From assembly GCA_903813345.2 (NCBI GenBank), contig CAIIXF020000004.1, positions 13,765,196 through 13,829,195 on the forward strand: DNA of 64,000 bases, given 5' to 3'. A program made the position numbers and the translations under genes. This document shows positions 48,977-62,112 of this stretch, piece after piece (the stretch's first letter is position 1; every line of letters starts with the position of its first letter). The notes beneath the pieces are model-generated. The model saw only the letters and a list, made by a program, of their open reading frames with translations, ran no database searches and was not told the origin of the DNA. The DNA is from Owenia fusiformis. Its lineage: Eukaryota; Annelida; Polychaeta; Sabellida; Oweniidae.

Positions 48977-50984
48977 ACGTTGTATTTATGTCATTTTGTT
49001 CCAATGAGGTTCGGATAGATTTTTTATTTAATTCCGAACATATGGTACCAAGAACAAAAGCAGTGTCTGATGTGTTTTCTAAAACAATATAGAGAAAAGT
49101 ATATATATTTACATCAAATTATATTGTTACCATTCAAAAGATGATCATTAAATTGACGATGTACAACAATTTTCAAAACTTTTTGATGACTGCTTTAAGA
49201 GAAACATGTGTTCAAAAAGTTCACCATATCGATACCCATCCTTTGTTCAAGAAAACCAATTCAATTATAAATTACATGCACTAAGTATGTATTTCACCAT
49301 CTTATTTATAGCAGTACACATATTATGTCCAAATATTTTTTATTGTTGAAAAATGTTATGTTTATGGTTGTGTATTTAAGATTGCTTTTTAGACTACAAA
49401 TACAAGTGTAATAACCATTGTTTATTAATGCAATTTTAGAATAATATAATAACTATAATATGTAATAAAGTTTTTAATTTTGTTTCTTAAATTTCCATAT
49501 TAGTCTTGTTTAATGAAGATGAAGAGTTGCTTAATGCTATTCTGATGAGATTACACATACAGTGTGGGGCAAGGTAAAAGACCAATTCGGTGTTCAGATT
49601 TTAAGTTTGTTTCTTTTATGCTTAATATTCAACTATTGAAAGAGTGAATATTGTCTTTAATTAGTACCCCACAAAATTTTTTGATAATAACTGACCCGCG
49701 ATTTGAACACTTTACCCTTTACTTTTTGTTATCAAATTAGCTCACATAAAGGGGCCCCCCATAAACTAGAGGCAAAATTTATTTTACTTCAATAACAATA
49801 AAAACACAAGCAACTTAAGCAAGAGTGTTATTAATGCGTTTTAACCAATTTGACGTCCTAAAATCAAAATTAAGAATTGCTGATTTTAACAATTTCATGT
49901 CTGTCTAGAAGCTACCGTCTAGAAGACAGGTCCATCAACAAAGTTTATTTTGGAAATACACTTGCCCTAGATATTCAGTTATCCGGTTGTTGTCATGGTT
50001 GAATATTATAAATGTTAAAATGTACTACAGTTCTAACGTCATATTCATTGAAACAATGTAGCAATTTGGTAAAACATTGGCCACTGTGTAGTATTTTGAA
50101 ATTACCACCCTTAAAGAGATCGGGTCTCCTAAAAACACAATTAGAGTAACCCCCTGATTTTTTCGTGTTATTTGATGTAAAACAAGTTTGTTTATCAACT
50201 TATCAATTCTGAGGCTTGAATTAATTCGTTAACAATATCAATTCGATGATTGTTCCTAGCCATGAATTTTCACTTACATCAATAGAAGTTCAAATTTAAA
50301 AAGCCCGCTCAATTTTGTTCCAGTTTGATTGCCTTTTTCCTTCAGATTATTTTGGCTTAGAGAAACCATATTTATTACTTCTAAGGGGTTACAATATAGA
50401 TACATCCCCAAAAAACATTGTATTCTGTTTTCGACTTATTCCGTTCAATTTGGACAGTTGATTGTTCTTTTGGTTGTCCTGTTCATTCCTCAATATTTTG
50501 TCGATATCGTGCTTATGATTTGGTCTCAAGATATATCTAAGGTATATATGATGTTTTATGAGCAATTATATTGGGACATTACTGATTGTCCAGAATAGAA
50601 ATCTGGACGACTCGATCTCTTTAAGGTACAGCTAGAAAATAACATTTTGGTAAAAAATTGCAATACCTGCACATGTCATTTTCTGGTACAAAATAAAGTA
50701 TGAAGGCGTGTGCCAATTTCCTTGCTCTCGGTAAAATTACGATTTCTCTGCACCCTGATGTCCAATCAACATCATTCAAGTATCTATGTGTTCCTGACAG
50801 TTCAACATCATATCGAATGAATAACACTGACTGGCACATACTCCTTATCACAAGAATCAAATTAATTATATAAATGCTCGGAAGCATGATTTGCTGAATG
50901 ATAATAGAAAGATTACCAGATCACTGCTTCTACATTCATGAAACAACACGTTTATATCTGTTTATCCATGCATTTTATTTAATT

Positions 50985-51350
50985 GTTTTAATAGCCAAAA
51001 TGTATGTTAACAGCCAAAAAGTATGTTAATAGCCAAAATGTGTCTTAAAAGCCAAAAAGTATGTTAATAGCCAAAATGTGTCTTAATAGCCAAAAAGTAT
51101 GTTAATAGTCAAAACGTTTTTTAATAGCCAAAAAGTATGTTAATAGCCAAAATGTGTGTTAATAGCCAAAGTATATGTTAATAGCCAAAATGTGTGTTAA
51201 TAGCCAAAGTGTATGTTAATAGCCAAAATGTGTGTTAATAGCCAAAGTGTATGTTAATAGCCAAAATGTGTGTTAATAGCCAAAGTGTATGGTAATAGCC
51301 AAAATGTGTGTTAATAAACAAAGTGTATGTTAATAGCCAAAATTTGTAGA
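50985..51350. repeat. 19-bp minisatellite
   Basis: Units of TTAATAGCCAAAATGTGTG alternate with TTAATAGCCAAAGTGTATG, making a 38-bp dimer in the second half. The array ends about 100 bp downstream of the stop codon of the - strand secreted protein gene. Confidence 0.95.
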
Positions 51351-51449
51351 AATATAGTAGCTAAAATACTGATAAATATATGAACAATTCCATTAATTAT
51401 GATCGATCGAATATTCAAGTTAGTTAAAGAAAGTCCTCGAAGTACTCTT

Positions 51450-54400
51450 TTAGTCGATTTCGAACAAATGAAGGATAGAGCTGAACTTGTCCAAATACGC
51501 TTCATCTATTTTCAAGCAGCCGTCTTTATTGTCGTAAACAGGAATTGTGACTTCTCCTAATGTTATGTAACCAGAATGAGGGCCTTCATTCTTGTAAACA
51601 GCCGTGTTACCAATCCATCCTGTAACAATTGATCACGCGTTTAAAGTTACATCGAAATATATTAATATAAACACTGTATATATCACAGAGTGATAAATAA
51701 GTGTAAATATCACCGACAAACTATAACACGCTTATAACAATATAAAATCTAATGAAAGAACATCACTAACATCACTATGTGGTGTTCCACAAGGCTCTGT
51801 ATAAGGCCCTATTTTTACCCAAGCTATCAAGTGTAAAGTGTAAATATCGAAAACAATATTTTACAAGCTTATACAAATAAGCCCCTTATGGTTCATACCT
51901 GGAACATAATATATCTGATCAAATGAATGAAAGAAGTTAAAGATACTACAGGATTAATATCCGAAGTTTGTAAAGAACAACTACAAGGCAATGAAGCTAA
52001 ATCCATTGCTTGATTCTGGGTATCTACTGATCATTTAGACAGGCATTTCTTTATATCCATGCATCATATGATGAAATGGAATTGATCAAATCAGATTCTA
52101 AAAATGAAGGGGAAATCTAATTCTTACAATAATAACCCTTTGAACAACAATGTTAAATGCAAAATCGTACAAAGAAACATGATATTCTAATTATGAGTCA
52201 GCAAGGGATCATGACAATGTGTAAGAACAGTACTAGTAAAAACGATAATCTACATTGCATGGTATTCTGAAAGTGTGAACAAGTGGGGAGTCCAGGAATT
52301 TTCAACAAGTCATTTTCGTGAAATGAAATCGGCACTATAAACTGACAAATGGCAAGGAATAACATGACCAAGCTTTATACATTGGAAAAGTGTCACTACT
52401 TTCCGAAAATCACAATCAACTCATCGCTACCTTTTATTGCTTAAAACCCTTATTAAAATATTAGTTAACGTTTGCAAATATTGGAATCAACTTACCCATA
52501 ACTCCACCGGCGTTGATAGACATGCCTGTTTTTTCTGTGACACCAAAGTTCAAGAAATTAGTTCCCTTAGCGCGTCCTTTACGAGTGACAACAAGCTCAA
52601 CCGTGTTATTGTTTAAGTAAACACGGATTTGTTTCTTTCCGGTCATCATTAATCCGCCTTCGAGCTTAACGGTATCTTCTTTCCACGGGTAAATTGTTTC
52701 ACATTCTGATGTCCTCAAGATTACCTGATCTGGTGAGATCGAAATCTCGATGTCGCTTCTTGTTACATTAATTTGCCCGATGTAGTCGACAGAAGACTCG
52801 AGGTTGGCGTCCTCATTCTCGATGAACGTTGTTTTGATATCTAAAAAAGAAACTGATAGAAATTAGTTACTCCCGATGTAATGTGGGCACGCGGGGTATA
52901 GCTACCTAAAAAATCTGCTGTTCATCGTCAAATTTGAGTCTCAACTAGCGAAAATCTCAGTAACAGATCGTATTTCTAAGGGAGAGGACATTCCAAATTT
53001 AACAAAGATATCTACCTATCTCGTAATCTCTGAAGAACAGATATGCTGAACCAGGTTTTCCCACAAAGTCGTAGCAAAGTCGTCGATGTTCAGCGCCTTT
53101 AATGGTCTGAGATATGTGAGGATCCCCGCATATCATTATCCCTGCTTGATTGTTTCTGCAGTTTGGCCTGCTTGGTTCGTTACAGTCGTTGTCATCTCTA
53201 CATTCCGAACATCTGCAGTCGGATTTACAGAATGGACGATGCCGATAATCGCAACCCAAATCGTCTTTGAAACACTCCAAGCCACTGAGTTCAAGCACTA
53301 AAGATTATGAGATGATTATTAGCACATATTGGGTGCCCAAAATAGGTCTAAATATGGTTATTTGTCTATCTCTTTCTGCACATAGTATGAACCATCCTGC
53401 ACATAGTCTTTTGAAGACATCAGCTGTAACTTCTGTTTCTCAATTCGCTTGTCTTGTTCATTATAATATGCAATATCATTATGGTCAGAATGAATCATTT
53501 TAAGGTGTGACATAAAGAATATAATGTCACATAACACTTTGGAAATTGATTAAGCTTTATGGGCTGATGTTGAGGACATTAAGTTCAGCAAGGGTGTACT
53601 AGTATTGATTTGAGATGAGATGTGCTCCATTTACTTAACATGGGGATATCATGACTAGCCTGACTACGGTAAAGTCTTATATCGTTGTCACAAATGGCGG
53701 ACGTAACCATCGCTTCAACTGTTTAATCACTTGGTCCTCATTTCATGGGATTTTATCGTCGCTAATTCTGTGCATGCATTAAGCTCCTGTGATAATGTAT
53801 CATATGAAATCCCATGTGTGATCAATTTGGCTCGTGAATCGCCACAATATAGCATCTTCAATATCGTCAATGACAATGGAATCTGAATTTGAGTAATTTA
53901 GAAAGAAAGCGGTATATGGTAATTACAGTCTCCGTTGTCCCGTATTTCATTTTGATGGTTAAATTAAATAACTTTATTTCGATGGTCGAACATTTAACTG
54001 TACAATGAGTATTAAGAAAATTTGATTAATTGTTGTTCCAAATTTAGTCTACGTGCTCTATTAAACATACAGTTCATGAAAATCTAATATATTGAAGTGA
54101 CGGTTATGTCCGCCATTTGTGACAACGGTATCCGATTTTAAACCGTCGTCAGGCTATTCCGAGGTGCAATACAAGCCATTGGCTTCCATCCATAATCACA
54201 AATTTACCAATTATACACTATGGCCTGAATCGAATGCAAATTAAAAATATTTCACAGTATGGCACAAATGGTATATCTCATCAAATGTGCAAATATGACG
54301 TTCGCAATCGATTCAAGTCATACTTTATACAAGATTTCATCATTTTCCCCTACAAAATGGCTTTAGAAAAATGCTCCAAGGGTTAGCTTTACACTTATCA

Positions 54401-55896
54401 AATGTCATACAACTTTGTAAGTTCAAAGATCATACTATTGTGTTTCATTAATTAATAGGATATGTGAATAAGATGTTAGGATGCAAAGGATGCAAATGGA
54501 TTTTGACAGATACAAAAAGTTTAGCTTATTTAACATCTACGCCTCTACACTTCCTGATTGAATATGGACCTTAATAAGTGGCCGATGCATCAAAACAGTA
54601 CTGAATATAGGTCAACAAGATACTATACTAGCATACATAAATTCAATAAATGAAGCACTGCATGTATATTCATTTTGAAAATCATGTGAATTCCTTTTAC
54701 TTCATGGGGAAACCATAATGGAGAGTGAACTTTATAGCATTGGTTTTGAAATGGACAATATAGCCTATATGATTGAAAGGTAACTTACCTCTTGGTAAAA
54801 GGCATTTTTTAAACCAAAGGACAAGATTTATTACACCTTGTAATGCCTCTCTCTCATTTGGTCCAAATGTCCCACCTCGACCATCAACTAAAGCGATGAC
54901 ACGCTCTATGTTGTCCGTAATACTCCACAATTTTGTCGCAAAGGTTTGGGCCCAAGTACAAAGATTCGGAACAATCTGGTTATCTACATTATTTAGTATA
55001 TTCTCCAAGTTTCCAAACTGCTCGATACCCTCTAAGTCAGCAATTACTTGATCGATAAGGCCTTGTTCAGTGGCATCAAATACCACAATACTGGGAATAG
55101 GTATAGAGTTGAGGAGAATGCCAATACCGGTTGATGCGTCAATCGAACCTGTGTGTGTGAAATACACATGTAATGCATAGTTTTTGTGTGTGTTATCTAA
55201 AATAAATAAAACATTAAAAACATACAAACGGAGGTTCGGGGAGTTCCACCTAACTATTTGGGGATGTTGATGTTAATTCCTCGATGTTGTATTTCATTCC
55301 AGAGCATTGGTAGAAAAGAACAAAAAAGATTTAATTCATAGATCTACCCCTGACTACCAATGATATGTTTGCTAATGACACGGATGGCCCATAAACTTAC
55401 CTGTAACGCAGCCAGCGCAACAACCTCGTGAATCCACGCCCGGTTGACACACCCCGTTCTGTTGGACGGGAGTTAAGATATTACGGCACTCATAAGAAAG
55501 TAAAAAACCTGGACAGTTTTGTTGACATCCCACCCCTGGACCTAAATGAATATAAAACATGAAAACAAGTATCATGTTCTCCATTCCGCATATCCATGAA
55601 TTTTAGCAACTATTTCTCATCAGCGTTTCATTTATATAACCGTTTTAAAATGGCCGAATCCCCAACATCAAGTGAACACCTTATACCTCTGATTTTCGAT
55701 TTCGCTATTACAAGTTTTAGAAATTCTCATTTACATGTAACAAAATAAAATGAGCCATCGTAGCTGATCTGTATTTTATTATGCATTCTATAAACTCACT
55801 AGTCGCCCACATTTGACTTGAAACTGTCAAAGGTGACGTCCAAAGAACAGCAACAATGAGCGTGATTCTTGGAACTTCCATCATAAGCGAAGCCAT
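51450..55896 (-). CDS. secreted Cys-rich protein with vWD/ITIH-C-terminal-like domain
   Basis: Six exons are predicted on the - strand: 55896-55800, 55541-55401, 55148-54789, 53297-53016, 52840-52496 and 51619-51450 (464 aa). All five introns are phase 1, the symmetric pattern of exon-shuffled extracellular proteins. Exon 1 is a signal peptide (ITLIVAVLWTSPLTVSS). Exon 2 is a Cys module (CQQNCPGF, GVCQPG, GCCAGC). Exon 3 is a 120-residue, probably helical domain (IDQVIADLEGIEQFG). Exon 4 has a dense Cys stretch (CKSDCRCSECRDDNDC), then ICGDPHISQT and LCYDFVGKPGSAYLFF. Exons 5 and 6 continue as beta-rich sequence (KKQIRVYLNNNTVEL, GWIGNTAVYKNEG) to a stop at 51450. GDPH followed by CYDFxGKPG is the signature of von Willebrand D-type domains, closest to the C-terminal domain of inter-alpha-trypsin inhibitor heavy chains. 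The partner and the role are unknown. Confidence 0.8.
53656..54156. mobile_element. MITE in intron 3 of the secreted protein gene
   Basis: TAGCCTGACTACGGT and GTTGTCACAAATGGCGGACG mirror GTCCGCCATTTGTGACAACG and GTCGTCAGGCTA. A related single arm lies near 61606-61665. Confidence 0.75.
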
Positions 55897-56127
55897 AGGT
55901 GCTCAAGTATGAGAATGCCTCCTCAAACTGCTGGACTATGATGTATTAGTACATAAAGATGAAAAGATAAATGCTGCCTGACGTTCAGCTATTGTATGGT
56001 ATTGACAGCTTTTGACGACAGCATTTTCCCGTTGACAACATTTGAATCACTTGATAGACGGTTTTTATAATCCAATAATTTCAGTTGAACAAATAATCAA
56101 GGAGGGTTGAAACCCATTACTTTAACG
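55897..56127 (-). promoter_or_regulatory. presumed promoter region of the secreted protein gene
   Basis: This is the upstream sequence between the predicted start codon and the next MITE. No clear TATA box was seen. Confidence 0.25.
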
Positions 56128-56352
56128 CGATCTTGCGTTTCCTGGCGTGGAACAATTAGGTAATAATATTTCTATCAGGTTCATCTTCGGACGGAGTATT
56201 TCATTGGAAGAGGACATTGTGAGTATTATGGTGATATAATAAAGTATTCAAACGCCCCTAGCAGTACTTGTCTTCAAGACATGGGGAACATTGTTACCAA
56301 ATTGTTTCACGCCAGGCAACATAAGATCTAGATTGAATGACGGCTGCCAATC
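56128..56352. mobile_element. fold-back MITE, relative of 33636-33859
   Basis: TTTCCTGGCGTGGAACAATT mirrors AATTGTTTCACGCCAGGCAA. The outer ATTCAATCT-type arms and AGGATTGGCAGCCGT correspond to the outer flank of the other copy. Confidence 0.65.
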
Positions 56353-56974
56353 CTCATTGACGAACATTGTATTTCACACCTTCATGACATTTGCGCTTGG
56401 AAACTACTGTCAAATCCAGAAGGTGCCACTAAAGATGGATTGCAAGTTTGTTAAAATTTCAACTCTTCACAGTAATATAAATGATTTATTTTCCAAAGTT
56501 GAAACAAAGTTTCATACTCTCAAGGAGATACAATGATTCATTTACTAATAACGTGATATCGAAACGTTATAATATTGGGAAATCAATGCATTGTTCAGAT
56601 TATTGTTTGCTACTCTATATTATGTTATTACATACATATGATGATGTATGGTGTAAACTGTACAAAAGACAGCGGGCCAATATAACTTTTGAAAAGCCCG
56701 CGCCCGCTAACTTTCTGATTGGCCATACCGATCAATTGAAGATAAAACTATGCGAGCATTTTTCAGTTCAGTCACTTCAGTCACCATTTATTTCACATAA
56801 CATCACTTAATCTCAATTTATATCATAAAAATATATTTACTAATGATATCGTTATTGATAAATGTCATCAATGGCTAAAATTTAGAAAATTTGCTCGCAC
56901 AGTTTTATTTTCAGTTGATCACGCAATGCATTGGGACACAGGGACAGACGATCAATTTTCGGTTACGTTGGTTG
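56353..56974. other. intergenic, nothing recognised
   Basis: Short ORFs only, without splice signals or family resemblance. Confidence 0.4.
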
Positions 56975-57399
56975 CGGTAAAAGAATGTTGGAACGTCGAA
57001 GGTACGATTTTTCTTTTTTCCTTATTTCACGCGTTGTAGGCAGAATCCCCACGACATTTTTACCACAAACGTGTATCAGTATAATATGTTTTAGAAAATG
57101 TACATCTTTGGGAAAGAATAGCCCAGAAGAGAACAGAATTTATCGATTTAATTTCTCACTCAAGTTACATAAACGGTATGGGTGAAAAGTGCAGATCTTA
57201 ACTGTTTTTCGAAATACTGTTTATGTAACTTAAGTGAGGAATCAAATCGACGATTCTGTTGTCTTCTGAACTAGCTGTTTGCAACTTTGTTCTTTTTCTT
57301 AAACATATGATACTGATGCCGTGGGAATTCTGCCTACAACGTGTGAAATAAGGAAAAAAGAAAAATCGTACCTTCGATTTTCCGACATTTTGTTACCGA
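56975..57399. mobile_element. large hairpin element
   Basis: GAAGGTACGATTTTTCTTTT and GCGTTGTAGGCAGAATCCCC mirror GGGAATTCTGCCTACAACGT and AAAAATCGTACCTTCGA. The inner arms (CTCACTCAAGTTACATAAAC) pair too. It is about 425 bp. A fragment of its right end recurs near 63689-63735. Confidence 0.75.
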
Positions 57400-57413
57400 A
57401 ACGAACCATTAAC

Positions 57414-57605
57414 CAGGGGGTTGTTTCCAGAAATGTCGTAGACTTGCGATATCGTAACTCCACGACAGTCGTAGAAATGGTGAAAGTTACGACAAACTTG
57501 CGACTGTCGTAGACTTACGACAGATCCGTTTCCATAAAAATCGTAAGTCTGTCGTAGAAATTCGCAAGTCACGACAAGTTCCACGATAAGGGATACGAAC
57601 GTCAC
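57414..57605. mobile_element. MITE rich in GTCGTA words
   Basis: It begins GGGGGTTGTTTCCAGAAATG, contains many GTCGTA/TACGAC words and an internal CCGTTTCCA. The inverted relative at 63418-63618 shares GGGGTCGTTTCCA and CTTACGATATCGTAAC. Confidence 0.65.
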
Positions 57606-58325
57606 GTGACATTCTTATTTAAAATTTTAGTTGTATAATAGCTAGTCCTGTAGTCGTGTATTTATTGAAACTTATTGATTTGTTTAAAAATGAAATCACA
57701 GGCCCGGGATCATAGGCCCGTGCTCGAGGGCCCGTCTTAGTAAACGGTCAACATTAATAATTTTTACATCAAATAACGCAAGAAGGAAGACAGCTTTGGT
57801 ACAGTTACATGATCATCATACACCAGGAATTCTATGACTAAGAAATAATTATGAACCAAATTAACTTAACTTATTCTGAATGAACAAAATCAACTTAAAG
57901 GCCCCATATAAAGTTTAAACCACTTTGGCTTACATCTTACCCAATGTTATCAAAGTTTGATATGTGAAACCTTTTTTAATTTTAAAAAGAGGTTTTTGAA
58001 GGACTTGTTGTTCAAAAATAGTGAATTTTAAAACTAACTTTTAGAGGTCACACGTATCTTTTAATAAGCGATAATTCATACCAATGCTTAGTATTCATCC
58101 TCACATGTTTTTTGCCAAAATCTTTTTTAAAGGAATATTGAACTACAGCAATGCAATTATCGTTAAGTTTCTGGAATTAAATGCCAAAAAAGACCTTGAC
58201 ATATTCATTAAACCCACATGTATATACTCTTGTTCATGTTACAATCAACACAAATATATCGAGTGTTCCAAAAATGAGACAGTTTTGACAAATATTTCCT
58301 CCGCAATAAGATTACTCGAAGTCTT
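57606..58325. other. intergenic, nothing recognised
   Basis: No exon or clear repeat border was found. A 92-codon ORF at 58084 runs into the neighbouring MITE arm and is probably not a gene. Confidence 0.4.
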
Positions 58326-60353
58326 GAGAAAGGACCACGTGCAGTATGGCAAGAGATTTTAGACGGTCATATCTTTCACCCTGAGTACTTTCTGGGCAAT
58401 ACAGTAAATACAGTAGTTCTCATTAAAACAATATGTTTTCTTTCAAGTGAAGTACCCATGATGATAAAAATATAAATCAATCAATTCGAAAAATTATGAA
58501 TACGGACAATGGATAGCACGAGTTTTCCCTCTGGGAAAATAACATGGGATATTTGGTTTTTAACTTTAACTCATTTCAATACCCACCCCCTTTTCGGAAA
58601 TTGTTAATATAGTGAAGAGGAGACGTTCGATATGTTTAAATTGAGAAAAACAAGATCCTCTTTTTAGAAAATAAGCCTAACAGTTTTCAAAAAATGCCAA
58701 GGTGGGGCCCTAAAGGCCCGGTCACACCGCCTAAACGTTGCTGGAGCGTTCCTTGAACGTTGAAAAAAATCATCAACGCTCGTAAACGTTCACCACCGTT
58801 TAACAAAAGTTGGCATCCGTTAAAGCAACGCTGTAAACGTTCGGCCAACGCGGATGTTTCTCGAGTGGCCATCCTAACGCTCCAAAAGTTTTGAGCTGCT
58901 CAAAATATTGCGAGCGTTGAAAAAGGGACAATTTTACGCCCTGGCAAAGTTTATCACCGCTCCACCAACGCCCAGTCAAAGTTTGGCACCGCTAGACGCA
59001 AGTTCGTGGACGCTTGAATCCGCTAGACCAACGCAGAAATCTTAAACGCTGGGCCACCGCTGCTTCGCCAGCGTTGCCCGGGCGGCGATTAAACGTTGCA
59101 CAAACGTCGGTGGAGCGGTTGTTAGCGTTTTATCAGCGTACATGGGGTTGTTGGAACGGTGTCGGACGTTGTCGCAGCGTTCCATGGCGGCCATGAACTT
59201 TGCTTTGGCGTTGGTATAGAGGTGTCGGAGCGGGACCAGAATTTGGCTATAAATACGTGGAGAAATGCACCACTGTGTAGAACACTGTGGAGACACTTGT
59301 GCATTTTACATTTGATATATATTCATGTCTGGCATTTCAATTTTTTGCATTGTAAATTCCTAAATTAAGCGCTCAAAGTTTGTGATTTTGGATTTTAAAA
59401 AGGTGAATTATGCGATTTTTGTTTTTCATTAAATGTTAATACAAATAGACTTTTACTGAGACCTTTATTCAAATATAGCATATACCTAGTGTTTTCACGT
59501 CAAGCAATTCAATAAATTATCTGTGAATTTTCTGCGCAGCTTGTAAAATGTTGCACTCGTCATGGTATTATATAAAAAGTTGATGCGCGCACAGCAATGC
59601 AAAAATTTGTCATGCGTCATGATTATTACTTTGCTGTAAATGTTATTTGACATTGTTAAAGCAATTTGAACGTAAATCGGTTCCAAGTAATGGAAATGCA
59701 AGGATTAAATTGTGATATGTTTGTTTGAAATGATATGAGAGATTATTAAAGAAAATTGTAATGTTATGCATTCTTAATGTCATATTACATTAATAGAAGC
59801 ACTTTAGATTTAAAACATTTCTTCTTTAATCCTTGAAGGACTTTTGTTAACTCTTAAACACTTCCCACTTGAAATAATTTCCCAGTAGTCAAACGCGATA
59901 TGCTGCTAAACCAACGCTGCTGCTATTTATACCCCCGCCGAGGCAACGCTCTCATGCGCAGAACGCCGCTATACCAACGCTCGCATTACCGCTAAACAAA
60001 CGCTAGCTACCGCTCGCAACCGCTTAACCAACGCTAAAGCAACGCCGGCTTCAGCGGTGCACCGCTAAGTCAACGCCCGTGTTTTTGTTTTTTTCCCATT
60101 TTGTGCGCGTTGACGAGCGTTGATGAATTTTTTCAACGTTCAAGGAACGCTCCAGCAACGTCCGGGCGGTGTGACCGGGCCTTAATCCATAATTTTTCAG
60201 AGAGTTGGATTGATATTTTACACTCATGGGGACTTCATTTGAAAGAAAACATATTGTTTTTATAAAAGCCATTGTATTTATGGCCAGAAAGTACTCATGT
60301 TGAAAGATATGACTCTCTAAAATCACTTGCCATACTGCACGTGGTCTTTTCTC
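58326..60353. mobile_element. fold-back MITE split by a later insertion
   Basis: The left arm 58326-58500 (GACCACGTGCAGTATGGCAA, AACAATATGTTTTCTTTCAA) is mirrored by the right arm 60187-60353 (TTGCCATACTGCACGTGGTC). The arms originally flanked a loop of about 200 bp that is now interrupted at 58711 by the element described next. Confidence 0.75.
58714..60182. mobile_element. TAA-flanked non-autonomous element (PIF/Harbinger-like)
   Basis: AGGCCCGGTCACACCG and CGGTGTGACCGGGCCT form the ends, flanked by TAA (58711-58713 and 60183-60185). The inverted arms are about 70 bp (TTGCTGGAGCGTTCCTTGAA). Both subterminal regions are packed with AACGCT/AACGTT words at short intervals, as in transposase-binding arrays. 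It is non-coding and 1469 bp long. Three-base TWA duplications are typical of PIF/Harbinger. Confidence 0.8.
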
Positions 60354-61304
60354 TCCAGTAGCCCAAATAATATCCTTATTTAGTGGTACAAATATTGACG
60401 AGATTGGTTACATATTATGTGAGTAATTTGACAAATTCAAAATGCGTGTCAAAAATCCAATATCAGAGCTGCGCAATGAGACCGGTACTTCCATAGCGTT
60501 TGTGCCAGCTATCAAGTGATGTAGTGGCATCCCGGGATGGCATCCTGACACTGGCATCAGTTTTTGTCTCAAAAAAGGTTGTCTCTGGGTCAGGTATATT
60601 GATTTGTTTCATTGTTCTCTGTATCCAAATTTCGTTCTGTCCAAAGTTTCAGTTTGGAATGATTAACGATGTCTTTCAGTGAAAGCGATACGGCTACTAT
60701 TGAAAATTGTTTCGACAAGGTGAAAGGATGTGTTGGAAGATGAATCCCAGAATCGTAAAGGAATTAAGGGTAAGAGTTGAAGTCATGTCACTAGACTACA
60801 TCCAACATGCATTAAAGGACGGCATAAGTATGTCATGGGAAACGATATCATTGGGAGAAACACACAAAAGCATTTTTGATTGGAAAAATTGCTTCTTTCA
60901 GACTCCGTTGATATTGGATATTTTTGCATGCTGTTTCTAATTTGACAACACTCCTCATATTCATAGCACTAGCTAATGATACCACACCATGCAGACAGAT
61001 CGCCTAAAACTACATCAGTATGATGCGAGACTCGACATTGGGTCTGTTGAAAGCCAATGTTTTTCATAAAATGCATAGTTTACCAATCAATCAAAGTTTT
61101 TCCTACTCAACGTATAGTTTATTATGCTCTACCATCGAAACAAAGCCTTAGTTTAACCGATCAAAATATGACACAGGACAACGGATACTGCAAATGACAA
61201 CGATAAATGTGGGTCAAACGTGCTTTAAAATCGGGATGAGAACGGTAACATTTAATTATGGTAATGTAACCCTAGAAGCATTGAATCTTAATGGTATGAT
61301 GAGC
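60354..61304. other. intergenic, no gene supported
   Basis: A short frame at 60671-60735 (MSFSESDTATIENCFDK) overlaps a plausible acceptor (TCTTTCAG) but stops quickly and has no partner exons. Nothing else was seen. Confidence 0.35.
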
Positions 61305-61512
61305 CTAACATTTTTAAAAAGTGCGAAGGTGGGATCCTAATCCATACTTTTTTAGAATTAGAGTTAGAATGATATTTTACTACCATGGGGACTTCACTTG
61401 AAAGAAAACATATTGTTTTAATAACAACCACTGTATTGATCGCCAGAAAGTACCCATGGTGAAACATATGACCGTCTAAAATCACTTGCCATACTACACA
61501 TGGACCTTTGGA
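61305..61512. mobile_element. solo arm of the 58326-60353 MITE family
   Basis: From AAGGTGGGATCCTAATCCAT to CACTTGCCATACTACACATG it matches the junction plus right arm of that element but without the 1.47-kb insertion. Confidence 0.75.
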
Positions 61513-62112
61513 TTTCATATAATATACCATAACAAGATCTTAATACACGCACAGAATTAGCGACGATAAGGTCCCGTGAAATGAAAAAGTGATTAAAGAG
61601 TACATGCGATGGTTACGTCCGCCTTCTGTGACAATGGTAGCTGACTTTACCGTTGTCAGCTGGGTGTTCCGGTGTAGGTAGCTAGACAGTTTATCGGAGA
61701 CAAATATACATGATTTCAGAATAAAGTGGATGAAGATAGTTTGTCGATATGCATATTTGCAACTCAAGAAAGGAAATAATGCAAGAAATAATTGATGATG
61801 AACTGACTTTTGGTAAAACAATAATAGTTCTCACCTTGCTTCATTCGTTAAAAAAGACAATCCAAAGAGGCGAGAAACGTTAATGTTTTGAATTATAATT
61901 ATTCAATACACTACACCATTTAGAGAAAACATGGTTATTTTTGATTTACACAATCTTAAAATTGTTATGTTTTTTTTAAACTCAACTCAATCAACCTTCA
62001 TAAGAAATAATATGATCTCTCGTTTCCTTTATATTCCTAAATAAGAAATAGAAAACCATGTTAACGATGATGCCGCCAACGAACTACAGTTTCTCTATTT
62101 TCCAATGCATAG
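61513..62112. other. intergenic with a MITE fragment
   Basis: 61606-61665 (GCGATGGTTACGTCCGCC, GTGACAATGG) is an arm related to the MITE at 53656-54156. No gene was seen. Confidence 0.45.

Larger units (their letters stand above)
46225..50984. other. probable 3' UTR and non-coding DNA after the type I membrane gene
   Basis: There is no further framed exon. AATAAA-type signals occur at 48786 and AATAAAG near 49465. Two fold-back MITEs are nested (47990-48358 and 48797-48976). Near 50732-50800 lies an arm related to the TTAA-flanked MITE at 17098. Confidence 0.45.

Noticed and set aside
58687-59304. Several Arg/Ala-rich ORFs
   Set aside because: They arise from the AACGCT-rich ends of the Harbinger-like element.
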